A DNA stretch of 64,000 nt from Elusimicrobiota bacterium. GTDB lineage: Bacteria > Elusimicrobiota > Elusimicrobia > Elusimicrobiales > UBA9959. The stretch covers positions 1 through 64,000 of the forward strand of contig JAPLKI010000001.1 of assembly GCA_026388155.1 (NCBI GenBank), in the 5' to 3' direction. The notes below the pieces were generated by a model. It was not told where the DNA came from, searched no databases, and saw only the letters and a list, made by a program, of their open reading frames with translations. This document shows, in pieces, positions 15,001 through 20,266 of the stretch (positions are counted from its first letter, which is position 1; every line of letters starts with the position of its first letter). The translations under genes were made by a program, and so were the position numbers.

Positions 15001-15190
15001 GCAGGGCGCAGCGCGGCCTTATATGGGCATAGACAGGGCCGCATGCGGCGCCGCCAGCTGCAATTATTCCCAGATCTGCCGCGTCGCCAATCCAGCGTCC
15101 TCCGCCGATTGTCTCGGGAGTTACTGCAGCGGCACCTACGGCTCAGGCGTGTGCAACACCCTCTGGAACAGCCGCTTCTTTGTGAAATAA
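2..15190 (+). CDS. Giant Gly-rich / IPT-TIG repeat surface protein with fibrinogen-like C-terminus (5' end outside window)
   Basis: The frame is open from base 2, so the true start and any signal peptide lie upstream; 5062 residues are visible. The first ~270 residues carry three collar motifs of the form GIGTTxPxxKLDVNG, known from phage tail-fibre-like and large bacterial surface proteins. Twelve units of about 1.1 kb follow. Each has an opening GGTESDxGxYHIHTF, a strand VEVLVVAGGG, a long polyglycine-rich stretch, a closing GIVIVRYSxDPSxW, and an IPT/TIG Ig-like domain (SVSPxxG...LTGSNF...VTIGG...VVTNPGGQSSTL). The last ~270 residues resemble a fibrinogen-related domain (DGVYWIQP, YCDMTTNGGGWTLV, many Cys). 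The polyglycine stretches resemble Gly-rich domains of phage adhesins and ALK, which pack as polyglycine-II helices. It is probably an extracellular adhesin or fibre. The secretion route cannot be seen, and no transporter lies beside it. Confidence 0.9.
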   Translation, partial: QFIFLNGHLGSSSVTGTPKLTSTNAPTFGIESNDTNLNLITAAAGTNAAVTRVLSVNSIGNIGIGTTGPGNKLDVYSAGSAFIAVTGTGNSGFTVKNNTGAQTWNTYTDNSGFYRVDRAGGGSEFAIDSSGRVGIGTAGPATTLDVNGGISAHATGGQAFHAVGRAGDNFAWAPVVFANDGVTYTGGMSYAPAAVMLSTGGSSLAPLTTWLPSGRVGIGTTNPAAKLDINGTDALKIPFGTIAQRPVPAVNGMLRFNSEIGNLEYYYNSGWNCVGGVFATGGSVPGGEVVGSYRIHKFTASGTFNVVCDGKVEVLVVAGGGSGGGSNGTSIGGGGGGAGGVVYNSAVSVSQGSIAVTVGAGGIGVSGFAAGNNGGDSVFSILTAKGGGYGGTWTIAPTVGGSGGGAGENGQSLDGAAGTSGQGFGGGNDNGYDSGTPSAGGGGGGAGQTGGYSRSDITGGYGGIGSPYLISGTPAYYGGGGGGSGSTARGAGGWGGGGDGKGVATGLGTNGAANTGGGGGGSLTNASEAAQPGGNGGSGMVIIRYPIVANLTVPAITTVSPAYGPQGTVITITGTGFVAGGKVYVGTVEAVVNTLTATQITATTPASATGGARTVTVLNLPDQSYGMKAIAFTYMMSATGGTESNVGGYHIHTFTAVGTSAFTVATGGSVEVLVVAGGGGGGGQLAGGGGAGGYNYVADFAVVNAAYSLSVGAGGAGGPATAPYNMNQGTNGGNSVFATITSIGGGGGGVYDNTYAVGKNGGSGGGGGDSDTAPQRRAGGSGTAGQGYQGGSGEGGTAYYVGGGGGGAGGPGVSGASFVRGGNGGAGLQSTISGTPAYYASCGGGNAYYGYSTIAGVASPGGGGNGGRNGNGGNATANTGGGGGGGDWNVVSGGNGGSGIVIIRYPTNPSLWDAAPSVTSVSPVYGRGGSAVTLTGSNFATPAAVTIGGLSAQATTVDSGHITAIIPFLASTGVYNIVVTNPGGQSSTLTGALTATVYAAGGTESDSADYHYHTFYYTDPMTVFTGGNVDTLLVAGGGSGGNYTTTNANGGGGGGGMISKPTFAVTPQTYSVTVGLGGVAVAASTNHQGYNGGNSIFSSLTAIGGGGGGGTGAGSGLAGGSGGGAAYNNSGGGASQPGGFANAGGSAGYTWTGAGGGGAGSPGISGNFNPNASPSGNGGAGYPSILSGALQYYAGGGGGSGNSSERAGDGYHGGGRGEGTTSQYNYNVYTVGINATTKGSGTPTAIVNSGGGGGGGSYWASNGGWSTGSGAGGSGYVVVRYSTDPTLWNAQPTLTSISPSYGTGRGQYPITLTGSNFATPAAVTIGGVTVEATTIDSQHISVIVPVLPAGGMEDVVVTNPGGLSSTRVKGFAAMAYATGGTESDSGLYHIQKFTGGGTLSVLSGGPVEALVVGGGGGGAGGLGGGGGGGGVLKMTATVTQAGYAVVVGGGGAGGVNGTGSNGGASTIFGATAAGGGAGGGPHAGTNGVAGGSGGGCSSTDSQMPVGGASSGNNLGGNPGTIYGNQGASQIIPRTGSPCRGGGGGGAGGPAPNVDDNSALNTSLYGGGSGGIGITSDILGTNYYWAGGGGGGTYSPGYAGYGGLGGGGGGGAQDGAGYNGAGGGSALNSGGTGGNPAGVGGTNTGGGGGGSLWQTTTGGAGGSGIVVVRYSNNFANWDAAPSLTSVSPVKGSTIGGNTMTLTGSNFSAPASVTIGGVPVIVETTVNSGQIIVVMPNLGSAGAKDVVVTNLGGQSSTLSGAFTAYTMVVAQGGVESDWGLYHIHTFNSAATFNVLSGGTVEALVVAGGGSGGNHSTTNANGGGGGGCVVENGAVTVTAQPYNVLVGVGGLAIANATNARGNNGSNSVFSTLTAIGGGGGGGSGSSGGPGLTGGSGGGGAYVNGYAGNSNPGGGASQPGGYANAGGASNYTWTGGGGGGAGGAGVAGNVCGNCSPSGNGGTGYATAISGSKQYYAGGGGGSGNSSERAGDGYHGGGRGEGTTSFYNYNSYPVQVNATTGGSGTPTAIANTGGGGGGGSYWASNGGWGSGSGAGAIGVVIIRYSKDPTNWGAAPNLTGVTPGFGKAVGGYSLTLTGSGFSCPVGVTIGGVSATQITTINSTQITAIGPALPIGTKDIVVTNQGGQSSTLAGQFIVANLVSATGGTESDSGGYHIHKFLVNDTFNVLAGGTIEVLVVAGGGGGGSDMGGGGGGGGVVYSPSYNASVGANTIIIGGGGAGAPAGVSQAAGSNGGNSSFPGLATAIGGGGGGSEYSVTTHPAGNGGSGGGASAGAQLPSSSYGGNRGTGTYGQGYDGGWGIYAWYAGGGGGANGPGQRIPYPGGPGVLNPILGPDYYWGGGGGGGGYSDCGGSGGIGGGGGGAVCATTGGAGYNNGAAGGGGVINSQTNTPGGAAGANTGGGGGGGSHYNSNNYGGAGGSGIVIVRYPTDPTLWNAQPALTNISPASGSGRGGYPVTLTGSNFAIGAIVTIGGVQTAATTVNSTQIRAIVRPLTAAGFLDVVITNPGGLSSTLSQAFTATPSASGGAESTSGTYRIHTFLGTDVLTVPTGGKFDVLVVAGGGGGGGDVGGGGGGGLVYSPVTTLTNQAYTVTVGGGVAGGSNTASNGGNSVLASITAYGGGAGGGWAGQAGAAGGSGGGATSNMGFSSGGAAPYSGQGYPGGGGGGNQGGQNEYSGSGGGGGAGHPGGVGVSPGDTGVLNWSAGSTTSGYGGNGLQYDISGAWTYYAGGGGSSSDGNSYYGAGGLGGGARGGTSYPGTANTGGGGGGGNGAGAAGGSGIVIVRYSTDSSLWTATPSLTSVSPVSGRARTVITLTGSNFANPAVVTVGGITAAATFVNSTQITAVVPVQTSIGPKNVVVTNPGGGSSTKAGGFTATVSAIGGAESDSGGYHYHTFTGTYGLIDDFIVDTGGPVQVFVWGAGGAGGRIGGWNYGSYGGGGGAASGIVTVANNTLYPVVAGRFGMINSYWNYTNVLGVGGGGYSSNGNADNQYSGGGGGYSGIFLTSIAQGNSILIAGGGGGGSSSDADGPLGTYGTGNSGGGGGGTTGQAGYCPYIPSPGLPGNPGTQSAAGASVTSGSCFYSNGTGLAAGALSGGVTWSYSYAGGGGGGYWGGSAGGYYNCVPHNMCGGGGGSGYYNPGYVTGAILTQAVGATPGDSANPLRGSYGNGGPYTGNGNNGNPGVVVIRYATDASLWAATPSLTGVSPAAGRTSGRYTITLTGSNFAAGATVTIGGIAANAVTVNSGQITVFVPDLGSAGAKNIVVTNPSDGSSTLTGGFTAFNMVYALGGTESDSGGYHYHTYNTKDNFTVVSGGTVQVFAWGGGGAGGSAGWVSGSPGGAGGAANGTVTVANGTVYPVVVGGPGVVNSAAGLGAIGGGGTATGNGSGNSYTGGGGGYSGLFVTSVAQGNAYLIAGGGGGGGNSRAEAGNGGGGGGGTSGQRGFSMYDGKTAYGGNPGTQSAAADASCDGITNAGGQGALQGGVTKSNSYGGGGGGGYWGGSGGGYSEPNTMAGGGGGSAYYNPSYVNAANLTAAYATTPGDSANSLRGSAGNAGGVAANGTSGIVVIRYPTDASLWAATPSLTSVSPAVDSPRGGDPVTLSGSNFAVGATVTIGGVAAKQVTTVNSGQITAIVPPQAAGVKDVVVINPGGQISTLTGGLNVYNMVYGTGGMEYNSGGYHIHKFNQSDTFTVVGSGNVDVLVVAGGGSGGNYSTTNANGGGGGGGVIVNNAFPVTAQAYAVTVGYGGNWIANSTNARGNNGGNSVFSSLTALGGGGGGSTGTGAGLTGGSGGGATNNYGGGGANQPGGFANAGGAAGYTWTGGGGGGAGAAGISGNVCGNCAPSGNGGYGFPSALSGALQYYAGGGGGAGNSTERAGDGYHGGGRGEGTTSQYNYNVYTNQINGTTLGSGYPNAVINTGGGGGGGSYWAANGGWSRGSGAGGAGIVIVRYSNDPSLWSAQPTLSSISPTYGPGKGQYTVTLSGSNFATPAAVTIGGTTLEATTVNSGQITAVVPPLAAGGMKDVVVTNPGGLSSTLTKGFAATMYATGGTESDWGLYHIHTFTGSGTLSVATGGNVDALVIAGGGGGGGQLAGGGGAGGYSAVTSFPITNTAYAVTVGGGGAGGPATSPYSMNRGSNGGNSIFSSITSIGGGGGGVYNDTYAPGNSGGSGGGAGDSDTAPTRRPGGAGTAGQGYAGGSGEGSPAYYVGGGGGGAGGPGENSVSQVKGGNGGPGRPNDITGTLTYYASGGGGNGYYGYATSQGFASAGGGANGARGSGANGPAATANTGGGGGGGDWNVVSGGAGGSGIVIVRYSKDPSYWNSAPSLGSISPTFGNPAGGYMLTLTGSGFAAPATVSIGGVAVQQETTVNSGQITVLLPNLGSGGAKDVVVTNPGGQSSTLTGGFTAYNMVSATGGTESDWGPYHIHTFYSGASSLNVLGGGNVEVLVVAGGGGGGSDMGGGGGAGGVVYNPSYAVSAGAYSVNVGAGGAGAPAGVNQVRGTSGGNSLFLGVTTAIGGGGGGSEYSTATNPAAAGGSGGGSASCTNPGPGAGTAGQGYAGGPNGGCYYPSGGGGAGGVGSTSPGPGGPGVRNMILGTAYYWGGGGGGGGYTVCGGNGGFGGGGGGATCATSGGTGGLNQGADGGGGYIVAQCNQPGGAGAANTGGGGGGGSHYNSNNPGGAGGSGIVVVRYSKDPSYWTSTPSLGSVSPNTGPTIGGYLITLNGSGFSAPATVTFGGVAATQVTTVNSGQLVVIMPVLTLGAKDVVVTNQGGLTSTLSGGFTVTTPLASCAALKTAGNNSDGVYWIQPAATPFRAYCDMTTNGGGWTLVANIAPADGNSVGYNAQNFWTTQAEYRNFDNSFASDYKSPAAYGLAADYLMIESANTGAAGSILGWRSWPMTSHRTFGSFFTTGIVAVHGTDACETGAPNASSVGSTSSQDDIIRQGGCLYADVNPSSSGEADLIRLSPMSYNVSQDNMMAGFGSCIDCGTTWQGAARPYMGIDRAACGAASCNYSQICRVANPASSADCLGSYCSGTYGSGVCNTLWNSRFFVK
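835..14378 (+). repeat. Twelve-unit array of Gly-rich + TIG modules
   Basis: Unit starts, taken at the GGTES-type motif, lie near 835, 1909, 2992, 4123, 5296, 6463, 7600, 8665, 9882, 11023, 12160 and 13256, a period of 1065-1217 bp. By internal landmarks, units 3, 5 and 10 share AGDGYHGGGRGEGTTS; units 2 and 11 share QLAGGGGAGGY and SIGGGGGGVY; units 6 and 12 share SDMGGGGG and SHYNSNN, with unit 4 partly alike; units 8 and 9 share VQVFxWGxGGAGG. Runs of GGC are long throughout. Because the repeat is a triplet, slippage would change Gly-run length without breaking the frame. Confidence 0.9.
14379..15187 (+). other. Fibrinogen-related C-terminal domain of the giant protein
   Basis: After the twelfth TIG domain the composition changes sharply: polyglycine ends and Cys, Trp and Tyr appear. 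The start (SCAALKTAGNNSDGVYWIQP, then YCDMTTNGGGWTLVAN) matches the opening signature of fibrinogen-related/intelectin-like lectin domains, which usually bind glycans. I infer a tip-located ligand-binding domain. The remainder is too divergent to name calcium ligands. Confidence 0.7.
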
Positions 15191-15199
15191 GGGGCATAT

Positions 15200-15355
15200 G
15201 GGACGTTGCTTAAATACTTAAATGTTTCATGATTGCGCTGTGCCGGGACAATGCCGGAATAGATATTGAGGGGCGTTTATCTCATGTGATCGCGCGGGGG
15301 ATGGAACGGCGGAAAAAGCGGCGCGGGAGCATTTAAGCGTTTAAGCAACGTCCCC
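15200..15355. mobile_element. Short element bounded by imperfect inverted repeats (MITE-like)
   Basis: The left end at 15200-15224 begins GGGACGTTGCTTAAATACTT. The right end at 15330-15355 is its imperfect complement (ATTTAAGCGTTTAAGCAACG then TCCCC). The interior is 105 bp and non-coding. The same ends bound a larger element at 18970-19855. There is no transposase inside, so it is probably non-autonomous. Confidence 0.7.
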
Positions 15356-15634
15356 TAACCCGAATCCTGCAGTTCAACATGGTTTCCAATACTTGCGTAG
15401 GAGGGGAAACCGCCATGCGGTGTCCCTTAAGCAGTTGGGAAAGGGTCGTCTACAAAAGTACGGTGTCCATCAGACGGCCATTGACAAATCAGGTGAACAA
15501 AAAAACGCAGGATTCCCCGCAGCAGCGGGTCGCTGACCAAGCGCTATGTGCGCCAGGTCAGCGAGGGCGTATGCCGCGCGAAGCGCACCTGAGCTCCGCG
15601 AAGGGAAAGTTTCAACTGAAACTTTCCGGCTAAT
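15356..15634. other. Non-coding leader with two hairpins
   Basis: A hairpin around 15402-15425 (GGGGAAACCGC, loop CAT, GCGGTGTCCC) recurs near 43307 and 60921. A perfect 11-bp stem, GGAAAGTTTCA at 15604-15614 and its complement at 15617-15627, ends eight bases before the next start codon, where a ribosome site would sit. An 84-codon open frame across this stretch has no family features, and I do not call it. Parts of 15361-15490 resemble 19860-19955, which likewise follows the right end of an inverted-repeat element. Confidence 0.45.
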
Positions 15635-18445
15635 ATGACACGACAACTGGTTTACCGGGCATTACTGGCCGCCGCGCTGCTCATCCCGGGCGTTGCCGAA
15701 GCCAGAATAAGCTTCGGCCTGCCTTCCGCCGTTAAAAATGCCGTAAGCAAACTTCAGAGCAAGAAGAACAGCGCGACGGTAATTATTTCGCTGACCGCAA
15801 ATCCCGCGAGTATTTCCACCGGCACGTTCACAACTCTAACCTGCCTCGCCTCCAACGCGAACGGCGACGCGCTGACTTACAGCTGGTCGGCCGCAACCGG
15901 GACTATTTCCGGCGCAGGCCCGCAGGTTACATGGACCGCGCCCCTGTCTTCGGGCACATACGCCGTTTCCTGCACGGTTTCCGACGGCAAGGGCGGTTTT
16001 GTCCGGTCAAGCGCGCATGTGGCGGTTTTTACCATAAACCGCGCGCCGGTAATTACTTCATTGACCGCAAATCCCCCGGGTATTTCCACCGGCGGGGTTA
16101 CAACAATAACCTGCGCCGCCTCCGACGCGGACGGCAATGCGCTGACCTACGCCTGGAGCGCGGCCTCCGGCACGCTAGCCGGCACCGGCCCGCAGGTTAC
16201 CTGGACCTCGGTTTCGAGCGGCACTTATTCGATCGCCTGCGCCGTGTCGGACGGCCAGGGCGGGTCCGCCCAGTCAGGCGTAAATGTGGCGGTTTCTGCC
16301 GGGAACTATGCGCCGGTGATCTCTTCATTTACCGTAAACCCCCCAAGTATTTCCACCGGGATGATCACAACGATCACCTGTAACGCGGCCGACCCGGACG
16401 GAGACGCGCTGACTTACGTCTGGGACGCGGCCTCCGGCACAATATCAGGCATAGGTCCGCAGATTTCATGGACCGCGCCGCTTTCCAGCGCCGCTTATTC
16501 GATCTCCTGCGCGGTTTCCGACGGTAATGGCGGGTCCGTCCAGTCAAGCACAAATATAGTGGTTTCCGCTGTGAACCATGCGCCGGTAATTATTTCATTG
16601 ACCGCAAGTCCCACGAGCATTTCCACCGGAACAGCCGCAACGATCACCTGCGCCGCGTCCGACCCGGACGGCGACGCGCTGACCTACGCCTGGAGCGCGG
16701 CCTCCGGCACGCTGGCCGGTTCCGGCTACCAAATTACATGGACCGCGCCGGCACACGGCGGCACTTATCCCATTGCCTGCGCTGTGTCGGACGGCAAAGG
16801 CGGGTCCGTCCAGTCCAGTACAAATGTGGTGGTTTTCTCCACGAACCATGCGCCGGTAATAACTTCATTAACCGCAAGTTCCCCGAGTATTTCCACCGGG
16901 ACAGCCGCAACACTTACCTGTAACGCGACCGACCCCGATGGCGACACGCCGCTGAGCTATGTATGGAGCGCGGCCTCCGGCACGCTGGCCGGCTCCGGCT
17001 ACCAGGTTACCTGGACCGCGCCGGCTTCCAGCGGCACTTATTCGATCGCCTGCACTGTGTCGGACGGCCAGGGCGGGTCCGTCCAGTCCAGCACAAATGT
17101 GGCGGTTTTCTCCGCGAACCATGCGCCGGTAATTACTTCATTGACCGCAAGTCCCCCAAGCATTTCCACCGGAACATTCACAACGGTCACCTGCGCCGCG
17201 GCCGATCCGGACGGCGACGCGCTGACTTACGTCTGGAGCGCGGCCTCCGGCACGCTGGCCGGCTCCGGCTATCAGGTTACATGGACCGCGCCGGCTTCCA
17301 GCGGCACTTTTTCAGTCGCCTGCACTGTTTCCGACGGTAATGGCGGGTCCGTCCAGTCAAGCATGATCATAGTGGTTTCTTTCACTCACTGGGCTTCTGT
17401 TTACGCCGGCAGGGAGCACACGCTGGCGATAAAAACGGACGGGACGCTCTGGGCCTGGGGGCGCAATGATCTGGGGCAATTGGGCCTTGGACATACAACA
17501 TCAACGCCCACCCCCACACAGGTGGGAACTGACAATGACTGGGCTTCCATTTCCGGCGGCGATAATCATACGCTGGCGATAAAAACAAACGGGACGCTCT
17601 GGGTCTGGGGATTAAATGATGCCGGGCAATTAGGTATTGGAAACGCAATATCAACGCCCACCCCCACACAGGTGGGAACTGACGGCTGGTGGTCTTCCGT
17701 TTCCGGGGGCGCGTATCACTCGCTGGCAGTAAGAACGGGCGGCTTCCTCAAGTCCTGGGGAGGCAATAGCTATGGGCAATTAGGGAATGGGAATATCGCA
17801 GACCAGCCAAATCAACCTACGCCGGTGGGGCTTGGCAAGTCCTGGGTCTCCGTTGCCTGCGGCGAGTTTCACACGCTGGCGGTAACACAAAGCGGAACAC
17901 TCTGGGCCTGGGGAGCTAATAGCACTGGGCAATTAGGCATTGACTCTTTAACCGACCAATCCACCATTAAGCAGGTGGGAGCTGACTTCGACTGGTGGTC
18001 TGTTTCCGGCGGCGATTATCACTCACTGGCAATAAAAACAGATGGTACGCTTTGGGCCTGGGGATATAATAACCATGGGCAATTAGGTCTTGGAAATACA
18101 GATATAGTTCCATCAAATGAACACCCTGTACAGGTGGGAGCTTCCACCGACTGGGTTTCCGTTTCCGGCGGCGGGTCTCACACACTGGCAATAAAAGCGG
18201 ACGGGACCTTATGGGCCTGGGGCTATAACAATCACGGGCAATTAGGTTCCGGGGATACAACGCAGCAGACCGTCCCTACGAAGGTGGGAACCGATACCGA
18301 CTGGGCTTCCGTTTCCGGCGGCGGGTCTCACACGCTGGCAATAAAGACAGACGGGACGCTCTGGGCCTGGGGCTTTAATAATTTCGGGCAATTAGGTCTT
18401 GGAGATATGAACGACAGCGACACGCCGACACAAGTGCATTATTGA
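15635..18445 (+). CDS. Secreted protein: six Ig/PKD-like repeats plus seven-bladed RCC1 propeller
   Basis: The N-terminus MTRQLVYRALLAAALLIPG...AEA is a clear signal peptide. Residues ~48-583 hold six ~90-residue Ig/PKD-like repeats (N/S-HAPVITSLTASPxSISTG, DPDGDALTYxWSAASG, GTYSIACTVSDGxGGSVQSS), each with a Cys pair. Residues ~585-936 hold seven ~50-residue RCC1/BLIP-II repeats (SVSGGxxHTLAIKTDGTLWA, WGxNxxGQLGLG), the right number for a closed propeller. It is probably a surface or exported binding protein; no catalytic motif is visible. It follows the giant surface protein and the first inverted-repeat element. The start is the only ATG before the signal peptide and is preceded closely by a strong hairpin. 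Confidence 0.9.
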   Translation: MTRQLVYRALLAAALLIPGVAEARISFGLPSAVKNAVSKLQSKKNSATVIISLTANPASISTGTFTTLTCLASNANGDALTYSWSAATGTISGAGPQVTWTAPLSSGTYAVSCTVSDGKGGFVRSSAHVAVFTINRAPVITSLTANPPGISTGGVTTITCAASDADGNALTYAWSAASGTLAGTGPQVTWTSVSSGTYSIACAVSDGQGGSAQSGVNVAVSAGNYAPVISSFTVNPPSISTGMITTITCNAADPDGDALTYVWDAASGTISGIGPQISWTAPLSSAAYSISCAVSDGNGGSVQSSTNIVVSAVNHAPVIISLTASPTSISTGTAATITCAASDPDGDALTYAWSAASGTLAGSGYQITWTAPAHGGTYPIACAVSDGKGGSVQSSTNVVVFSTNHAPVITSLTASSPSISTGTAATLTCNATDPDGDTPLSYVWSAASGTLAGSGYQVTWTAPASSGTYSIACTVSDGQGGSVQSSTNVAVFSANHAPVITSLTASPPSISTGTFTTVTCAAADPDGDALTYVWSAASGTLAGSGYQVTWTAPASSGTFSVACTVSDGNGGSVQSSMIIVVSFTHWASVYAGREHTLAIKTDGTLWAWGRNDLGQLGLGHTTSTPTPTQVGTDNDWASISGGDNHTLAIKTNGTLWVWGLNDAGQLGIGNAISTPTPTQVGTDGWWSSVSGGAYHSLAVRTGGFLKSWGGNSYGQLGNGNIADQPNQPTPVGLGKSWVSVACGEFHTLAVTQSGTLWAWGANSTGQLGIDSLTDQSTIKQVGADFDWWSVSGGDYHSLAIKTDGTLWAWGYNNHGQLGLGNTDIVPSNEHPVQVGASTDWVSVSGGGSHTLAIKADGTLWAWGYNNHGQLGSGDTTQQTVPTKVGTDTDWASVSGGGSHTLAIKTDGTLWAWGFNNFGQLGLGDMNDSDTPTQVHY

Positions 18446-18524
18446 CGGCAGCCGGCCAACCGTTCCCGGCGGCTGAAATTTAGCGGAGATACGACAGCGC
18501 AGGCGGATTAAGGACAAACGCGGT

Positions 18525-18962
18525 ATGCAAAGGTATAAGTTGTTGATCTTCCTGTTTTTATCATTTTTCGCGGAGTTTTCCTATGCCGGAGATCTCAGCC
18601 TCGGCCTGGGCTGTCCCTATATTTCCCTGAAATACGATTTTAAGGTTTTTTCGGCCGAGGGAAGATATATCACCGGCCTGGGGGTGCGGGCTTATACCGG
18701 CCGGGGCTACTGGAATTTTCATCAGTCGGACACGCTGAAGAGCTTTATAGGACTGGAAGGCGGCTATATTACATTTGACACGCGGAACATGAAAGGGACC
18801 GGGCGTGAAACCGCGTTATTCGTCGGCGGTGAATATTTCGCGGCCAAAAACCTTTCTTTGCTTATGGATTTTGCCCCGACCTTTATCTCGCTGAGCTCGG
18901 GCAATACGGGCATTAATTGCGTTGAGTATGTGATAAATCTCGGGTTCTATTATCATTTCTGA
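18525..18962 (+). CDS. Small outer-membrane beta-barrel-like protein
   Basis: 145 residues. A signal peptide (MQRYKLLIFLFLSFFAEFSYA) is followed by ~124 residues of alternating strands rich in Gly and aromatics, ending GFYYHF. A terminal Phe is typical of BAM-inserted outer-membrane proteins. The size suits an 8-stranded barrel of the OmpW/OprF-N class, but I cannot assign a family. It lies 80 bp after the Ig/RCC1 gene on the same strand, directly before the second inverted-repeat element, and may be co-transcribed with the former. Confidence 0.75.
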   Translation: MQRYKLLIFLFLSFFAEFSYAGDLSLGLGCPYISLKYDFKVFSAEGRYITGLGVRAYTGRGYWNFHQSDTLKSFIGLEGGYITFDTRNMKGTGRETALFVGGEYFAAKNLSLLMDFAPTFISLSSGNTGINCVEYVINLGFYYHF

Positions 18963-18969
18963 CCTCATA

Positions 18970-19855
18970 GGGGACGTTGCTTAAATACTTAAATGTTGAT
19001 GGAGTATCCGCTTGCCGGGATCACGGGCCGGCAGGCGGTTCCGGACTTCCGCAGGCCCCCTAAAAATCACCGTCTCTTCATTGGCAACTCTCTTGAAATC
19101 CGGGTGCCTCACGGGTAAGAGGGAGGAATGTTTTTTGTCCGGCAGCCGGCCTTACGGGTTCGCGGGGCCTGCCCAGCTCTTTTGGCTTCGCGGCAACAGT
19201 CAATTTATACAAGGTGGAGGTGATTAGCCATGGTTCCTGGGCCAAAAGGGCTGGGCCTGCCGCCGGACCGGAACGCGGGGACAGCCGTCCACACCGTGGC
19301 CGGCTTCCCATCCTGCCACGCATAAACCGCATAGCGGTTTTGCGCGGCCCCGGCTCGGCGGTTCTGCTGCGTAGAGAACCGCCTCCGCCCTTGCGACCCG
19401 GACGCGAAGCATAATTATGCTTCGCTCTAAAGCCGGGTCTCACCTTCGGCGCTTACGCAAGCCTCAGGTTCACGAAGGCCCCGCTAGCCCGGCTCCGGCG
19501 GCACCCGCTCCATTTATTCAAGGGGAAAACTTGTTGTAAAAAAGGGAAGACTTCAGGATTCTTCTTTAAAACCCGGTCCCGGAGCGCGCGGGGAAAGCGC
19601 CGGCGCCCGTTCCAGCAAGATACGCGGGTGTCAGAGTGCCTCATTGCGGAAGTCAGGAAATCATGGGCCGGCAGGCAGTTGCGCATTGTCCGGGGAAGGG
19701 CTTTACACTGTTATTTGCGGAAGACAAAAGGGGCGGGCCGGCGGAACGCGGTTGATTAGAGAACCGGGAACAAGATCCGGCGCCGCGCCCCGGCTTGCCA
19801 AGCAGGGTCGTGAAACAGCGAAAAGTGAACATTTAAGCGTTTAAGCAACGTCCCC
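18970..19855. mobile_element. 886-bp element with the same inverted-repeat ends; interior non-coding and rich in hairpins
   Basis: Left end GGGGACGTTGCTTAAATACT from 18970; right end 19830-19855 (CATTTAAGCGTTTAAGCAAC then GTCCCC). Inside are several strong stems. GCCCAGCTCTTTTGGC (19171-19186) pairs with 19241-19256 (15 pairs plus one G-U). GGCGGTTCT pairs with AGAACCGCC near 19360. A perfect 22-bp palindrome at 19404-19425 is enclosed by GACCCGG/CCGGGTC. A direct repeat TCAYGGGCCGGCAGGCRGTT lies at 19021-19040 and 19661-19680. Open frames occur on both strands, but none looks like a protein. It may be a decayed transposon or a carrier of a large structured RNA. Confidence 0.6.
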
Positions 19856-20249
19856 TATGCACAAGCCAGTGCCGTATTCGGGCCAATGCTTGCGCAGGTG
19901 TCGTTTCAGAGCCTATGGCTTTCAGACGACCTATGGCCATCAAACGGCCAGTTCTTCAGCTCTATCCTCCGGACCGCCGGCAGCCGCCAGGTAATGCCGG
20001 ATCGCCGAAAGCCCTCTGCTTTCAAGCGCTTAAGTATGCTCTCACCGTAATTCCCGGGGCACTTTTGCGCTAAACCGGCCATTTTTCAGCGCTTCCCTGG
20101 TTATACCGTCCCCCAACCCCGAAAATGCGCGTATTCAAGGGCGTTTTTGTGGTTAAAGCACCCGCTTTGACGGGTAAGCGCATGTAATAATAATTTACTA
20201 ATAACTTCGGTATTTCTTCGGGATTGGGGGGCATTTACCTCGTAGACTA
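19856..20249. other. Intergenic, no gene recognised
   Basis: About 390 bp between the right end of the 886-bp element and the next gene. Near 19880-19955 it has a diverged copy of sequence found at 15385-15490 (CCAATxCTTGCGxAGG, then CATCARACGGCCA), also just after an inverted-repeat right end. This suggests an ancient duplication of element plus flank. No convincing promoter was found. Confidence 0.4.
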
Positions 20250-20266
20250 TAGATATAAGATATCTA
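20250..20266. promoter_or_regulatory. Palindrome abutting a start codon
   Basis: TAGATAT-AAG-ATATCTA is a perfect 7-bp inverted repeat whose last base is the A of the ATG at 20266. It sits where a Shine-Dalgarno sequence would be, and none is visible. It could be an operator or an RNA hairpin. This rests on sequence alone. Confidence 0.35.

Noticed and set aside
2-15190. Prophage tail region
   Set aside because: The collar motifs occur in tail fibres, but no capsid, portal, tail-tube or lysis gene is visible downstream; the upstream side is outside the window, so this is not excluded.
15379-15633. 84-codon open frame before the Ig/RCC1 gene
   Set aside because: Low-complexity translation across two hairpins, with no homologous features.
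19012-19844. Several 60-120 codon frames inside the 886-bp element
   Set aside because: Overlapping on both strands, Arg/Pro/Gly-rich, and interrupted by perfect palindromes; no transposase motif.
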